The notes: generated by a model from the sequence alone, not told the origin. 64,000 nt of DNA from Natronolimnohabitans sp. A-GB9 (GCF_030848565.1 NZ_JAVDDV010000003.1:279321-343320), one strand, 5' to 3'; shown: positions 16,760 to 25,577, numbered from the stretch's first letter. Made by a program: numbers and translations.

Positions 16760-17581
16760 ATGGTGTTACCCGAGGGGTTCGTCCTTCCGCCGTGGTATCT
16801 CCTCGTCCCGATTATCGTGGTACTTGCGGGGGTCGTCGCACTGCTTTGGGCGCTCGAGCCGCCGGTGGCCGACCGGACGGTTCTCGCGTTCGCGCCGTGG
16901 ATGATGTTCGGTTCGGCCCTGCACGTACTCCACCGACTCGAGGCCTACCCCGACACGGTCGAGGTGTTGTTCGCCACACCGACCGTCTATCTGGTGACGG
17001 CGATCGTCGCGGGGATCGCCTGGATTATCGGAAGCGTCCTCTATGCCGGTGGGCTCCAGCCGACGATCGAGCGGTTCGTCGGTATCTCCGGGACCGCCTT
17101 CTTCGCGGTCTTCGCGATGATCGTCCTCAACGTCGGCTGGGCCGACGGGACGTTCAGTCTGTTCTGGCCGGTTATCGCGGTCGTCGGCGCCGGGATCGTC
17201 ACCGCACTCGCCTGGCTCGTGCTCGGGCTCTGGTTTACCGACGTCGCTGCAGTGACCGGCTACACTGGTGCGCTCGTCGTCTTCGGACACACGCTCGACG
17301 GCGTCTCGACGGCGATCGGCTACGACGTTCTCGGTGCCGGCGAGGAGGTCCCGCTCTCGCGGCTCATCCTGGAGACGGCCGGCGACCTGCCGACCGCCGA
17401 GTACATCGGCGCTGGCTGGCTGTTCATCCTGGTGAAGGTCGCACTCTCGCTTGTGATCCTTGGACTGTTCAAGGAGTACGTCGAGGAACGGCCCCAGCAG
17501 GCGCGGGTGTTGCTGGCAGCGATCGCCGCGGTCGGATTCGGGCCGGGCGTTCACAACGTCTTGCTGTTTATCGCCACCTAG
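16760..17581 (+). CDS. DUF63-family integral membrane protein
   Basis: The 273-residue product has seven or eight hydrophobic helices, starting with WYLLVPIIVVLAGVVALLW. Conserved polar residues inside the membrane, such as FGSALHVLHRLEAYP and GHTLDGVSTAIGYD, are characteristic of DUF63 proteins of Halobacteria. An in-frame GTG lies five codons upstream. The family is often found next to nucleotide-sugar isomerase genes in haloarchaea as here, but its biochemical role is unknown; transport of a pathway intermediate is a guess. Confidence 0.85.
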   Translation: MVLPEGFVLPPWYLLVPIIVVLAGVVALLWALEPPVADRTVLAFAPWMMFGSALHVLHRLEAYPDTVEVLFATPTVYLVTAIVAGIAWIIGSVLYAGGLQPTIERFVGISGTAFFAVFAMIVLNVGWADGTFSLFWPVIAVVGAGIVTALAWLVLGLWFTDVAAVTGYTGALVVFGHTLDGVSTAIGYDVLGAGEEVPLSRLILETAGDLPTAEYIGAGWLFILVKVALSLVILGLFKEYVEERPQQARVLLAAIAAVGFGPGVHNVLLFIAT

Positions 17582-17582
17582 A

Positions 17583-17589
17583 TTTTTTT
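17583..17589 (+). terminator. T-tract transcription terminator candidate
   Basis: Seven consecutive T residues follow the DUF63 stop codon by one base, in otherwise GC-rich DNA. Oligo-T stretches without a strong hairpin are the usual archaeal termination signal. Confidence 0.5.
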
Positions 17590-17619
17590 CGGACGGTCAC
17601 GTCTTCCTTGTCGTATCGA

Positions 17620-18507
17620 ATGGCCCCCACCGTACTCACTGCCGGGCACGTCAACTGGGACGTGACACTTCGCGTCGATCGGCTCCCCGTCGCCGACGGC
17701 GAGGCGACGATCCGTTCTCAACGCCAGTCCGGCGGCGGCAGTGCCGCCAACGTCGCCACCGCACTCGCCGGCCTCGAGGTCGACACCGGCCTGATCGGGA
17801 GCGTCGGCGACGACGACAACGGCCTGCTCGCCCGACGCAGCCTCGAGGAGGCCGGTGTCTCGGTGACGGGCGTCCGCGTCATCGAGGACGCCGAGACGGC
17901 CGTCAAGTACCTGCTGGTCGACGACGGCGGCGAGGTGTCGATTCTCGGTAACGACGGCGTCAACGAGGCCGTTCGGCCGGAGGACCTCGATCCGGATCGC
18001 ATCCGATCGGCCGAGCACGTCCACCTCACGAGTCAGCGCCCCGACACCGCCGCCGCGATCGCACGAATCGCGACCGAGGCCGGCGTCACCGTCAGTTTCG
18101 ATCCCGGACGGCGTTTCGGTGACCGCGAGTACGGCGAGACCCTCTCGAGGGCCGATATTCTCTTCGTTACCGAACGGGAGGCGACGGCACTGGCCGACGA
18201 GTCGGGCGCCAGCCGACGCCCGGACGATCAGCTCGTCGTCGTCACCTCCGGCGCCGACGGTGCCGAGATCCAAGCCGGCGACGAGACCTACACCCACGAC
18301 GGCTTCGACATCGACCCCGTCGATACCGCCGGTGCCGGTGACGCGTTCGCGGCGGGCTTTCTCGCGGTCCGACTCGAGGGCGGCGACGTCGACCGAGCCC
18401 TCGAGTACGCGAACGCCTGTGGCGCCTTGACGGCGAGTCGGGAAGGGGCACGCAGCGCACCGACGGCGACCGTGGTCGAACGCTTTCTCGGCGATCGAGA
18501 CGGTTAA
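17620..18507 (+). CDS. PfkB/ribokinase-family sugar kinase
   Basis: The 295-residue product begins MAPTVLTAGHVNWDVTLRVD. It carries PfkB signature 1 (QSGGGSAANVATALAGLE), a lid region (GDDDNGLLARRSLEEAG) and the C-terminal signature 2 with catalytic base Asp and anion hole (DTAGAGDAFAAGF). Because it lies between the ribose-1,5-bisphosphate isomerase and a uridine phosphorylase, a ribose-1-phosphate kinase activity feeding the isomerase is the best contextual guess; ribokinase or fructose-type kinase activity cannot be excluded. Cytoplasmic. Confidence 0.88.
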   Translation: MAPTVLTAGHVNWDVTLRVDRLPVADGEATIRSQRQSGGGSAANVATALAGLEVDTGLIGSVGDDDNGLLARRSLEEAGVSVTGVRVIEDAETAVKYLLVDDGGEVSILGNDGVNEAVRPEDLDPDRIRSAEHVHLTSQRPDTAAAIARIATEAGVTVSFDPGRRFGDREYGETLSRADILFVTEREATALADESGASRRPDDQLVVVTSGADGAEIQAGDETYTHDGFDIDPVDTAGAGDAFAAGFLAVRLEGGDVDRALEYANACGALTASREGARSAPTATVVERFLGDRDG

Positions 18508-18641
18508 AAACGTTTGGGACGGCGAGTTCGACTCGTCCCGGCGTCGTCTGGTGGTTCTCACCGGGTGGTGTCTGACGGTAGTTATATGGGCGGAGACGTT
18601 GGCCACTCGAATAGAAAGTCACGGAGACGTGACGGAGAGAC

Positions 18642-18947
18642 ATGACGGAACGAAGGATCAGCGAGTCCCCAGGATGCGAGTTCGAACGGCGTATCCAGTA
18701 CGAACGAGCCACGGACGAACCGCCGAGTATCGCCACCGCAATGGCGCTGGCACAGTACTTCGACGACGACGTCGAAGCCACCAGCGTACGGCTGTACGAT
18801 TACGTCGATCCGGACGCACTCGACGCCCTGTTTGCGGAGACCAACAGGGGAGCGAGTCGCACGACGGGAACCGTCGAGTTCCAGGTCGAAGACGCGACCG
18901 TCCGAGTTACGCCCGATCGTGTAGAGGTGAGTCCGAACAACGGCTGA
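18642..18947 (+). CDS. HalOD1 output-domain protein
   Basis: The 101-residue protein is a stand-alone HalOD1 domain: SIATAMALAQYFDDDVEAT, then LYDYVDPDALDALFAE, and the strand pair VEFQVEDATVRVTPDRVEV. HalOD1 is a small haloarchaeal domain thought to be a signalling output; molecular target unknown. Its TGA stop overlaps the first base of a degenerate MITE end. It is transcribed in the same direction as the nucleoside genes around it and might modulate them. Confidence 0.8.
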   Translation: MTERRISESPGCEFERRIQYERATDEPPSIATAMALAQYFDDDVEATSVRLYDYVDPDALDALFAETNRGASRTTGTVEFQVEDATVRVTPDRVEVSPNNG

Positions 18948-18970
18948 TTCTGTCGGACGGAACGATACTC
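18948..18970 (-). repeat. degenerate single end of the family 1 MITE
   Basis: TTCTGTCGGACGGAACGATAC resembles the MITE end TACTGTCGGACAGCACGAT. It begins directly after the TGA stop of the HalOD1 gene, the same register as the intact copies. The partner end is not visible. Confidence 0.4.
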
Positions 18971-19067
18971 GGCACGAGGGTGGGCCGAGACCGGTCGCAG
19001 ATCGCCCGACGGACGTTCGGGACCCGTCCTCGAATCTTTTTTCTCGCCGCCAGGGAAAGCGAGAGGT

Positions 19068-19844
19068 ATGGCAACCCAACCGCATCTGTTAGTCGACGAG
19101 GGCGACCTGACCGACCGCGCGCTCATTCCGGGCGATCCTGGCCGGGTCGACCGCATCGCCAGTCACTGTGACGAGAGCGAAACGGTCGCCGAGAACCGCG
19201 AGTACAAGGTGGTCAACGCCACCTACGAGGGCCAGGAGCTGACGATCTGTTCGACCGGGATCGGCTGTCCGTCCGCGGCCATCGCCATCGAAGAACTCGC
19301 AAACGTCGGCGTCGAGACGTTCATCCGCGTCGGGACGACCGGCGCCCTCCAGTCGGAGATCGAGATCGGCGACATGGTCGTCGCCACCGGTGCCGCGAAA
19401 AACGAGGGGACCTCGAAACGATACGAGGCCGTCGAGTACCCTGCCGTTCCGGACTACGACGTGCTGTCGGCGCTGGTCGACGCCGCGGAGGCGCACGCGG
19501 CCCAACGGGTCGCGGATAGTGCGAACGGTGAAACCGTGAGCGGAGACGAGGAGGTCCACGTCGGTCCGATCGCCTCCGACGATGCCTACTACGCCGAGTC
19601 CGGGGATACCGTCACCGACTGGGAGACTGCCGGTCTGCTTGCCGTCGAGATGGAAGCCGCCGCCGTCTTCTCGCTGGCCCGGCGCAAAGGACTGCGCGCC
19701 GGCGCGATCTGTACCGTCGACGGCAACCTCGTCGAGGGCACCCAGAAGGGGACCGACACCGAGGACGACGAACTCCCCGAGAAGGCAAAGAACAACGTCG
19801 GCCGCGCCATCGACATCGCACTCGAGGCCGCCGTCGAACTGTAG
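19068..19844 (+). CDS. udp: uridine phosphorylase / nucleoside phosphorylase
   Basis: The enzyme splits a nucleoside with phosphate into base and (deoxy)ribose-1-phosphate. The 258-residue PNP-fold protein shows LIPGDPGRVDRIA, the phosphate loop STGIGCPSAAIAIEEL, TFIRVGTTGALQ and the ribose-binding segment AVEMEAAAVFSLARRKGL. An oligo-T stretch in the upstream gap precedes the ATG by about 25 nt. The product ribose-1-phosphate is the substrate expected for the PfkB kinase two genes upstream. Uridine preference is by family; purine nucleosides remain possible. Confidence 0.92.
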   Translation: MATQPHLLVDEGDLTDRALIPGDPGRVDRIASHCDESETVAENREYKVVNATYEGQELTICSTGIGCPSAAIAIEELANVGVETFIRVGTTGALQSEIEIGDMVVATGAAKNEGTSKRYEAVEYPAVPDYDVLSALVDAAEAHAAQRVADSANGETVSGDEEVHVGPIASDDAYYAESGDTVTDWETAGLLAVEMEAAAVFSLARRKGLRAGAICTVDGNLVEGTQKGTDTEDDELPEKAKNNVGRAIDIALEAAVEL

Positions 19845-19937
19845 GTCGACAGTTCTGTCGCAATCGACGTTCCGACTCTCGATTTCTGTGCCGTCGGTGC
19901 TTCCTCGAGCGTGGACGGGGACCACGCCGAGGCGGTC

Positions 19938-20747
19938 TCATCGCGAGCCGGCGGTCTCTCGTTCGCTCCCGGGTTGGGGATCCAGATGCGAAGCGGGCAT
20001 GAGCTCTTCGAACGGCCGTTCGTCGAGCCACTCGAGGAGGGCGACGAGCTGTTCGGTCGCCGCCTCGAACAGCTCCGCACCGATCTCGGGTGTCGCGTCG
20101 GTCTGGTCCCCGAAGACGCCGTTGGGACTGTTCTCGATCGAGTCGTAGAACGTCGTCGCGCCGTGGACCCGTTCGGCGTCGTAGTCGAAGGTCGCGCCGC
20201 CGTCACGGGCCTCCTCGAGGCGGTCCTCCCGGACGAGTTCCTCGGCGATGTGCATGATCATCGCGGTCTCCTTGGGTCCGCCGTGGGGGCCGGGGGTATC
20301 GAAGTGGTCCTCGATCAACTGGGGGATCGATTCGTCCCACATCCACTCGATCGCAAACGCGGTTTCGTCCCGGTGGAGCCGACGGCCGACCTCCCGGAGA
20401 TGATCGACGTTGCCGCCGTGGGCGTTGACGTAGACGATGCGGTCGATGCCGTGATACGTGAGATTCCGCGAGAGGCTCTCGACGTAGTCCCGGAACACCG
20501 ACGGCTCGACCCACATCGTTCCGTGGAACTGTCGGTGATGAGAGCTGACACCGATCGGAATCGGCGGGGTACAGAGGAAGCCGCTCCGTTCGGTGGCCTC
20601 GCGAGCGAGCGCCTCGGCGATCATGTGATCGGTCCCTTCGGGGAGATGAGGGCCGTGTTGTTCCGTACTGCCGAGCGGAACAACGGCGAGGGAGTCGCTC
20701 GCGACGTACTCACCGAGTTCCGGCCAGGTATGGTCTGGAAGGTACAT
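19938..20747 (-). CDS. creatininase-family amidohydrolase (ArfB-like)
   Basis: The product (269 residues from [15 protein letters not shown]) has the creatininase-family metal-binding pattern: a Glu/His in [38 protein letters not shown], the His of [11 protein letters not shown] and a distal Glu in [16 protein letters not shown]. In archaea this family includes ArfB, the formamide hydrolase of riboflavin and F420 biosynthesis, and creatinine amidohydrolases; I cannot separate these by sequence alone. A GTG two codons earlier is a less likely start. It is convergent with udp. Confidence 0.82.
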   Translation of the reverse strand: MYLPDHTWPELGEYVASDSLAVVPLGSTEQHGPHLPEGTDHMIAEALAREATERSGFLCTPPIPIGVSSHHRQFHGTMWVEPSVFRDYVESLSRNLTYHGIDRIVYVNAHGGNVDHLREVGRRLHRDETAFAIEWMWDESIPQLIEDHFDTPGPHGGPKETAMIMHIAEELVREDRLEEARDGGATFDYDAERVHGATTFYDSIENSPNGVFGDQTDATPEIGAELFEAATEQLVALLEWLDERPFEELMPASHLDPQPGSERETAGSR

Positions 20748-20863
20748 ACACACTGCTCACGGTGAAGCGGGAAAACAGTGGCTACCGTCCTCGACGTGAC
20801 TATTTCGCCACTCCCACCACGGAGACGATTACTATCGATACCGGCTCGAGACGCGGCTCTATG

Positions 20864-20896
20864 ATAACTCTTAATAGATTATCGACGCTGAGTTAT
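20864..20896 (+). promoter_or_regulatory. nikR promoter and palindromic operator candidate
   Basis: ATAACTC (20864-20870) and its inverted copy GAGTTAT (20890-20896) flank a TTAATA TATA box (20871-20876). The spacing of 19 nt between half-sites is like the long-spacer operators used by NikR proteins. The ATG at 20900 is about 26 nt after the TATA box, so the transcript would be leaderless and the palindrome would cover the promoter, suggesting autoregulation. Confidence 0.5.
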
Positions 20897-20899
20897 TAT

Positions 20900-21328
20900 A
20901 TGGCAGTCGTAAGCGTCTCGATGCCGGATGAACTCCTCGAACGACTCGATCAGTTCGCGGACGAACACGGCTACACCGGTCGTAGCGAAGTCGTCCGGGA
21001 AGCTTCCCGGAACTTACTCGGTGAGTTCGAAGACACCCGCCTCGAGGACCGAGACCTGATGGGAATCGTCACTGTTCTGTTCGATTACGAGACCACAAGT
21101 GTCGAAGAGCGGATGATGCACCTGCGCCACGAACACGAGGACCTCGTGGCCTCGAACTTCCACAGCCACGTCGGCGACCACTACTGCATGGAACTGTTCG
21201 TCCTGGAGGGTGAACTCGAGGACATCTCGACGTTCGTCGGGAAGATCCGTGCGACCCAGGATGCGCTGACAGTCGACTACTCGGTGATCCCGGTCGACGA
21301 CTTCAATCCGATCGCTCAGGACCACTGA
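20900..21328 (+). CDS. nikR: nickel-responsive regulator, CopG/NikR family
   Basis: The 142-residue protein has an N-terminal ribbon-helix-helix ([19 protein letters not shown] then [17 protein letters not shown]) and a C-terminal ACT-like nickel domain. The square-planar Ni site is visible: a His in the [12 protein letters not shown] stretch and the H-x-H-x5-C motif [19 protein letters not shown]. NikR represses nickel uptake when Ni is plentiful. No nickel transporter lies next to it here, so targets are elsewhere, apart from its own palindromic promoter. The TGA stop overlaps the first bases of a family 2 repeat. Confidence 0.92.
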   Translation: MAVVSVSMPDELLERLDQFADEHGYTGRSEVVREASRNLLGEFEDTRLEDRDLMGIVTVLFDYETTSVEERMMHLRHEHEDLVASNFHSHVGDHYCMELFVLEGELEDISTFVGKIRATQDALTVDYSVIPVDDFNPIAQDH

Positions 21329-21393
21329 TACGGACCGTTGGAGATCGGTTTCCCCGCGGTCGTACCGATGGTGACGTACAGCCGTCGGTATAC
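21326..21393 (+). repeat. family 2 palindromic repeat, degenerate copy
   Basis: It starts TGATACGGACCG exactly at the nikR stop codon and ends near GCCGTCGGTATACC. The inner part CGATGGTGACGTACAG matches the right half of the copies at 41012 and 62107 (CGATCGGCGGGACGTAACGGCAG) with several mismatches. Confidence 0.45.
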
Positions 21394-21539
21394 CGCTCCG
21401 AAAGCGGCGTTCTCACTGTCGGGGAAGTACCACAGGTGTTTTTTCGTGTTCGACCGACCGTGCTGACGAGCAATGTGAAGCGGTTCGTTGCGCTCCACCG
21501 ATCAGTATCGTTTACTGGATGCCCGTCGAAGACAGTGAC

Positions 21540-21911
21540 ATGAGCTACCGGAAAGTCAACTACGAGGAGGTCGAGCAGGTTTCTAGCGCGATGCACTTCC
21601 TTTCGGACCCACTCGAGACCGAGCAGGTCGGAGTGACGGTCGCGCGGTGTGACCCGGGCTGGAACAGCAAGCCACACGATCACACCGACAACGACCACGA
21701 GGAGGTCTACGTGCTGATCGAAGGACAGGCGACGGTGGTCGTCGACGACGATCCGGTCGAGATGGAGACCGGAGACGCGCTGTGGATCCCGCCGGAGTCG
21801 ACCCGCCAGATCCGCAACGGAGACGAAGAGAGTGCGTTCGTCCTCGTCAGCGCGCCGAGCATCGGCGACGACGAGGGCGACGAGTGGTTGCTCTCCGGAT
21901 TCGCCGGCTAG
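21540..21911 (+). CDS. small cupin-domain protein
   Basis: The 123-residue single cupin shows motif 1 (PHDHTDNDHEEVYVLIEG, with metal ligands His, His, Glu) and motif 2 (ETGDALWIPPESTRQIRN). The last His of motif 2 is replaced, so metal binding may be weaker. Cupins of this size are sugar-phosphate isomerases, dioxygenases or ligand sensors; no substrate can be assigned. An ATG seven codons upstream is also in frame. Confidence 0.82.
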   Translation: MSYRKVNYEEVEQVSSAMHFLSDPLETEQVGVTVARCDPGWNSKPHDHTDNDHEEVYVLIEGQATVVVDDDPVEMETGDALWIPPESTRQIRNGDEESAFVLVSAPSIGDDEGDEWLLSGFAG

Positions 21912-21916
21912 TACCG

Positions 21917-21996
21917 TTCCACCCTCGGCTGCTGGGTGAACGCAGCCGACAGCCATCGATTGCACCCAGCAGTGCAGGCGTGGACCGCCACTGGAC
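21917..21996 (+). repeat. family 4 intergenic repeat, copy 1
   Basis: The segment GGGTGAACGCAGCCGACAGCCATCGAT and its surroundings are shared, with a few mismatches, with 49970-50055. It contains an inverted repeat CTGCTGGGTG...CACCCAGCAG that closes on itself. No coding capacity. Confidence 0.45.
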
Positions 21997-22020
21997 GATC
22001 CGGACGTGCGTCGAAACGTA

Positions 22021-22046
22021 CGTTCACTGACTGTTGTCCGACAGTA
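22021..22046 (-). repeat. single MITE end (family 1) upstream of a damaged gene
   Basis: GTTCACTGACTGTTGTCCGACAGTA matches the left-type end of the MITE in inverse orientation. The matching opposite end is missing. It ends 33 nt before the open reading part of a membrane-protein gene that has lost its start codon. Confidence 0.6.
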
Positions 22047-22079
22047 TTACTGTCCGGCGGCCGTCGAACCGATCGGTGA

Positions 22080-22538
22080 GCGTTCATCTACTCGAAACAT
22101 CACGCCCTTCTCTCGCTCGTTGTCGCCGGCGTTCTCGTTTCCGTTCTCCCACCCGTTACCGTTGCCGGCCACACCGTTCCCGCCGTCGCCCTCGTCGTCT
22201 ACGGCACTGCAGTCGGCGTTCTCGTCGACCTCGATCACTTCCTCATCGCCCGTCTCGAGACCGGAAACTGGGATGCCGTCCGGTTCTGTCTCGCTAACCC
22301 AGCGGCAGTCGTCGTCGACCAGCGACGGATCTTCGATCGCGGCGACGTCGGCGCCCTCTCGCGACTGTTGAGTCATCTTCTCATCGTCGGCATCGTCGTC
22401 CCAGCCGTCGCACTCTCGAGTCCCCCGCTTGCGATCCTCACCGGCGGAGTGCTCTACGTCCACCTCGTCAGTGACGTCGCCTGGGACATCAGGCGACTGG
22501 ATCGGGCCGCCGATGTCTCCGTAGACGAGGTCATATAG
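22080..22538 (+). pseudogene. small membrane protein gene without a usable start codon
   Basis: An uninterrupted 152-codon frame runs from just after an in-frame TGA to the TAG at 22536. It reads FIYSKHHALLSLVVAGVLVS near its N-terminus, later VLVDLDHFLIARLETGNWD and LYVHLVSDVAWDIRRLD near its end. Three or four hydrophobic helices and conserved-looking DLDHF and HLVSD motifs resemble YdjM-like membrane hydrolases. There is no ATG, GTG or TTG in frame; deleting one base after the GTG at 22076 would give a start. The damage lies beside the MITE end, so this is probably a recently disabled gene, or a sequence error. Confidence 0.6.
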
Positions 22539-22572
22539 GGGCCCGACAGCCTGTTGCTATCGAGTTCCGGGC

Positions 22573-23457
22573 CTACGATTCGTCGTCAGTCGCCGAGCTC
22601 TCGTCGGCGTCGTCGTCCCCGTCGTCACCGTCATTGTCGTCGCCAGCGTCGCTATCGTCCTCCTCGCTGGCTTCGTCGGCCTCGTCGTCTTCGTCGGCCG
22701 GAACCTCCTCGACAGCGACGTCCTCGCCCGCGACGCCGCTTTCCGAGATCACGGGCGTCAAGTTGTAGTCGTTGCCCTGTCCACGTTTGACCACGTTGAT
22801 GTCGAACACGAAACTGACGGGCTCGTCGCCCTCGATCTCGAAGGAGTGTGTAATCTGGAGTTTCTCGCTGGGAACCTTCACGTTCGCCTCCTTGCCGTCG
22901 ACGATCCCCTCGACGTCTTCGACGTGGAGTTCGATCTTCTCGTAGGTCCCCGGCGACAGTTCCCCGTCGAAGACGGGCGTCGCTTTGTCGCCGATCACGG
23001 TCGTGAGGTCGACCGTCGCCCCCTCGAGATCGAGGACGTAGAATCCACGTCGGCGATCGATCCCGTCGTTTGCCCCGTCGCCCGGTTCGGGGACGTCTTC
23101 GTCGTCCGATTCGGGGTCGGCGTCGCTATCGTGCTCACCGTCAGCATCGTCGGTATCCGGCTCGCTTGATTCGCCGTCGAAGACGCGAGCGGAATCGAAG
23201 CTGACGTCCAGTCGATCGAAGTCACCGATGTCGGCCGGCATGTCGCTGATGAGCAGTCGGAAGTTCCCGTCGGCGGTCGAACCCGTCTGTGTCTCCTCGT
23301 CCGTGGGTTCGCCGTCGGTCGATCCGTTCTCCGATACACAACCGGCAACCGCCATCGCACTCAGGCCGCTCCCAGCGGCGAGAAACGTTCGCCGGCCGAC
23401 GTCGTCCAGGAGGTCAGTGGTCCGCTCGTAATCGCCGTTGGTCTCTCGGTTTGTCAT
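22573..23457 (-). CDS. DUF4382-family lipoprotein
   Basis: The N-terminus has a twin-arginine signal (GRRTFLAAGSGLSAMAVAGC) whose AVAGC is an archaeal lipobox, so the mature protein is anchored outside the membrane by its cysteine. The DUF4382 domain follows: NFRLLISDMPADIGDFDRLDV, then after an acidic insert the segment GFYVLDLEGATVDLTTVIGD and LSPGTYEKIELHV. The C-terminal 50 residues are a D/E-rich tail. The 294-residue length is typical. Function of DUF4382 proteins is unknown. Confidence 0.88.
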   Translation of the reverse strand: MTNRETNGDYERTTDLLDDVGRRTFLAAGSGLSAMAVAGCVSENGSTDGEPTDEETQTGSTADGNFRLLISDMPADIGDFDRLDVSFDSARVFDGESSEPDTDDADGEHDSDADPESDDEDVPEPGDGANDGIDRRRGFYVLDLEGATVDLTTVIGDKATPVFDGELSPGTYEKIELHVEDVEGIVDGKEANVKVPSEKLQITHSFEIEGDEPVSFVFDINVVKRGQGNDYNLTPVISESGVAGEDVAVEEVPADEDDEADEASEEDDSDAGDDNDGDDGDDDADESSATDDES

Positions 23458-23550
23458 ACTCGCTGCGTCGAACTCGAGTCACAAAACAACCGAACGTCGT
23501 TTTGAGTATTCAGAACCGTTTATAACTGTTTCAGTAGCGACTGTCACGGC

Positions 23551-23585
23551 TGATTACCGGGACATGACGACAGGAGACCGTATCA
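23551..23585 (+). repeat. short derivative of the family 2 repeat
   Basis: TGATTACCGGGACATGACGACAGG...GACCGTATCA keeps the outer TGAT/ATCA ends and the right half of the family 2 unit (compare GGGACGTGACGACAGGAGCCCGTATTG at 62161). The left half and the central hairpin are missing. Confidence 0.45.
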
Positions 23586-23639
23586 GTGCTTGCACAGTTG
23601 CCCCGCGGCTATATCCACCGTGCCACCGTATGCCAGTAC

Positions 23640-24791
23640 ATGGAACTGCTCGACGACAGCATCGTTCCGGAACACGCCCGCGACATCAAGTCCGAAGCCC
23701 GGGAGTTCGCACGCGAACACATCGAACCGAACGCACAGGAGTACTTCCAGGCCGGGGAGTACCCCGAGGAGATCCTCGAGGCGGGCCGTGAAGCCAACCT
23801 CGTCGCCCAGGACATCCCGGAGGAGTGGGGCGGTCGCGGACTGGACCTTCCGCAGTTGCTCGCGCTCACCGAGGAGTTCTACCGGGCGGACGCGGGTATC
23901 GCGCTGACGCTTCAGTTGGCCAGTTTCGGCTGTGAGATGACCTACGAGTACGGAACCGACGAGCAGTGCGAGGAGTACATTCGACCGGTCGCAGAAGGCG
24001 AGATGCGCTCGGGACTGGCCGTCTCGGAACCGGACACCGGCAGCGACCTCACGGGGATGGAGACGACGGCGGAGAAAGACGGCGACGAATACGTCCTCGA
24101 CGGCGAGAAGTACTGGATCGGCAACGGCGTCGAGGCCGACTGGATCACCCTCTATGCGCGAACCGACGACGACGAGACCAACCGCTATGGCAACCACTCG
24201 TTGTTTATCGTCCCGACCGACACCGACGGCTACGAGGCCGAACACATCCCCGAGAAGATGGCGATGCGCGCCTCAAAGCAGGCCCACATCGAACTCGAGA
24301 ACTGCCGAATTCCCGAAAAGAATCTGATCGGTGCGGAGGGGGCCGGCTTCTGGATGCTCGCGGAGTTCTTCAATCACGGCCGCGTCGCCGTTGCTGGCCA
24401 CGGGCTGGGGCTTTCGGCTGCGGCCATCGAGACGACCTGGGAGTTCGTCCACGACCGCGAGGAGTTCGGCCGAACGATAAACGAGTTTCAGGCCGTCCAA
24501 CACGGGCTCGCGGACATGCTCCTGGATTTCGAACGCGCCCGAGCGCTCACGTGGCGAGCCTGCGAAAAGGTTGCAAACGGCGAGAACGACGGCTACTGGG
24601 CAGCGCTGGCGAAGACGTGTGCGACGGAGGCGGCCGTCGACGTCTCCGAGCAGGGGATGCAGTTCCACGGCGGCCGGTCGGTGCTCGACGAACGACGGAT
24701 CGCTCGCGTCTACCGTGACGCTCGCGTTCCGGTCATCTACGAAGGTGCAAACGAGATCCAGCGGAACCTGATCTACGGGCAGGCGCCGTAA
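23640..24791 (+). CDS. acyl-CoA dehydrogenase
   Basis: This flavoenzyme makes the trans-2,3 double bond in acyl-CoA, the first step of beta-oxidation. The 383-residue protein begins MELLDDSIVPEHARDIKSE. It shows the FAD/substrate loops [18 protein letters not shown] and KYWIGNGVEADWITLYAR, and the catalytic glutamate in VIYEGANEIQRNLIYG. It forms part of a beta-oxidation cluster with the bifunctional enzyme and second dehydrogenase to the right. Chain-length preference unknown. Confidence 0.93.
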   Translation: MELLDDSIVPEHARDIKSEAREFAREHIEPNAQEYFQAGEYPEEILEAGREANLVAQDIPEEWGGRGLDLPQLLALTEEFYRADAGIALTLQLASFGCEMTYEYGTDEQCEEYIRPVAEGEMRSGLAVSEPDTGSDLTGMETTAEKDGDEYVLDGEKYWIGNGVEADWITLYARTDDDETNRYGNHSLFIVPTDTDGYEAEHIPEKMAMRASKQAHIELENCRIPEKNLIGAEGAGFWMLAEFFNHGRVAVAGHGLGLSAAAIETTWEFVHDREEFGRTINEFQAVQHGLADMLLDFERARALTWRACEKVANGENDGYWAALAKTCATEAAVDVSEQGMQFHGGRSVLDERRIARVYRDARVPVIYEGANEIQRNLIYGQAP

Positions 24792-24861
24792 GCGATCTGC
24801 TGACGACGACTCGTCGAAAGCGCTAAACAGATCGCCTCGAGTTCGACAGTGTGTCTCGCGG

Positions 24862-25434
24862 TCAGTTCGTGGACTGCAGATCCTGAAACGCTCCGACGAA
24901 CTCCTCGTGTGTCGAGAGGTCGGCGACCTGCTCGTCGACACAGGTCTCGAGTTCGCTGATGCGATCACGGAGGTCCAGATACTCCTCGTTGTCCGCGAGT
25001 TCGCGGTCAGTCTTTTCGGATTCCAACAGCGCCTTCTTCGAGACGAGCGCGTAGTACTCGCGGATGTCCGACTCGTACGCCGATCTGGCGGCGACGTCGT
25101 CGACGATGTCGACGAGTTCGTCCTTCGAGACCGGCTTGACCAGGTAATCGTCGAACCCCATCTCGATGATATCGAAGTCGGGGTCGACCGCCGTCACCAT
25201 CACGATCCGCGAGTCGTACCCCAGCTCGCGGATTCGCTCGAGGACCTCGTCGCCGGACAGCCCCGGCATCCGGCGATCGAGCAACACGACGTCGACCGAA
25301 TCGGACATCTTCTCGAGGGCCTCTCGACCGTCGTAGGCCGTCTCGACGGCCCACTCTCCTCGAAGCCACGCCGCGAAGAGATCCGCGAGACGCGTCTCGT
25401 CGTCGACGACGAGTACTTCGCGGTCGTCACCCAT
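24862..25434 (-). CDS. response regulator with HalX output domain
   Basis: The receiver domain (1-120) has the acidic pair VVDDET, the phosphoacceptor Asp in DVVLLDRRMPGLSGDEVL, the Thr in IVMVTAV and the Lys in YLVKPVSKDEL. The C-terminal HalX domain (about 125-180) is helical (ALVSKKALLESEKTDRELADN). No DNA-binding domain is present, so it probably acts through protein contacts. No histidine kinase is adjacent. Confidence 0.92.
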   Translation of the reverse strand: MGDDREVLVVDDETRLADLFAAWLRGEWAVETAYDGREALEKMSDSVDVVLLDRRMPGLSGDEVLERIRELGYDSRIVMVTAVDPDFDIIEMGFDDYLVKPVSKDELVDIVDDVAARSAYESDIREYYALVSKKALLESEKTDRELADNEEYLDLRDRISELETCVDEQVADLSTHEEFVGAFQDLQSTN

Positions 25435-25577
25435 CGGTCGCCCCCTCCGTTCTTTTCATCGTTACAGCCACGGATCAGCAATGGTGCTTCCGGATGATAA
25501 ATCTCGCGCCCACCATTATTTACTAACAGTATAGTAAATAACACGATCAGATCGGATAGCGGTCGCCGATCGAGCGA

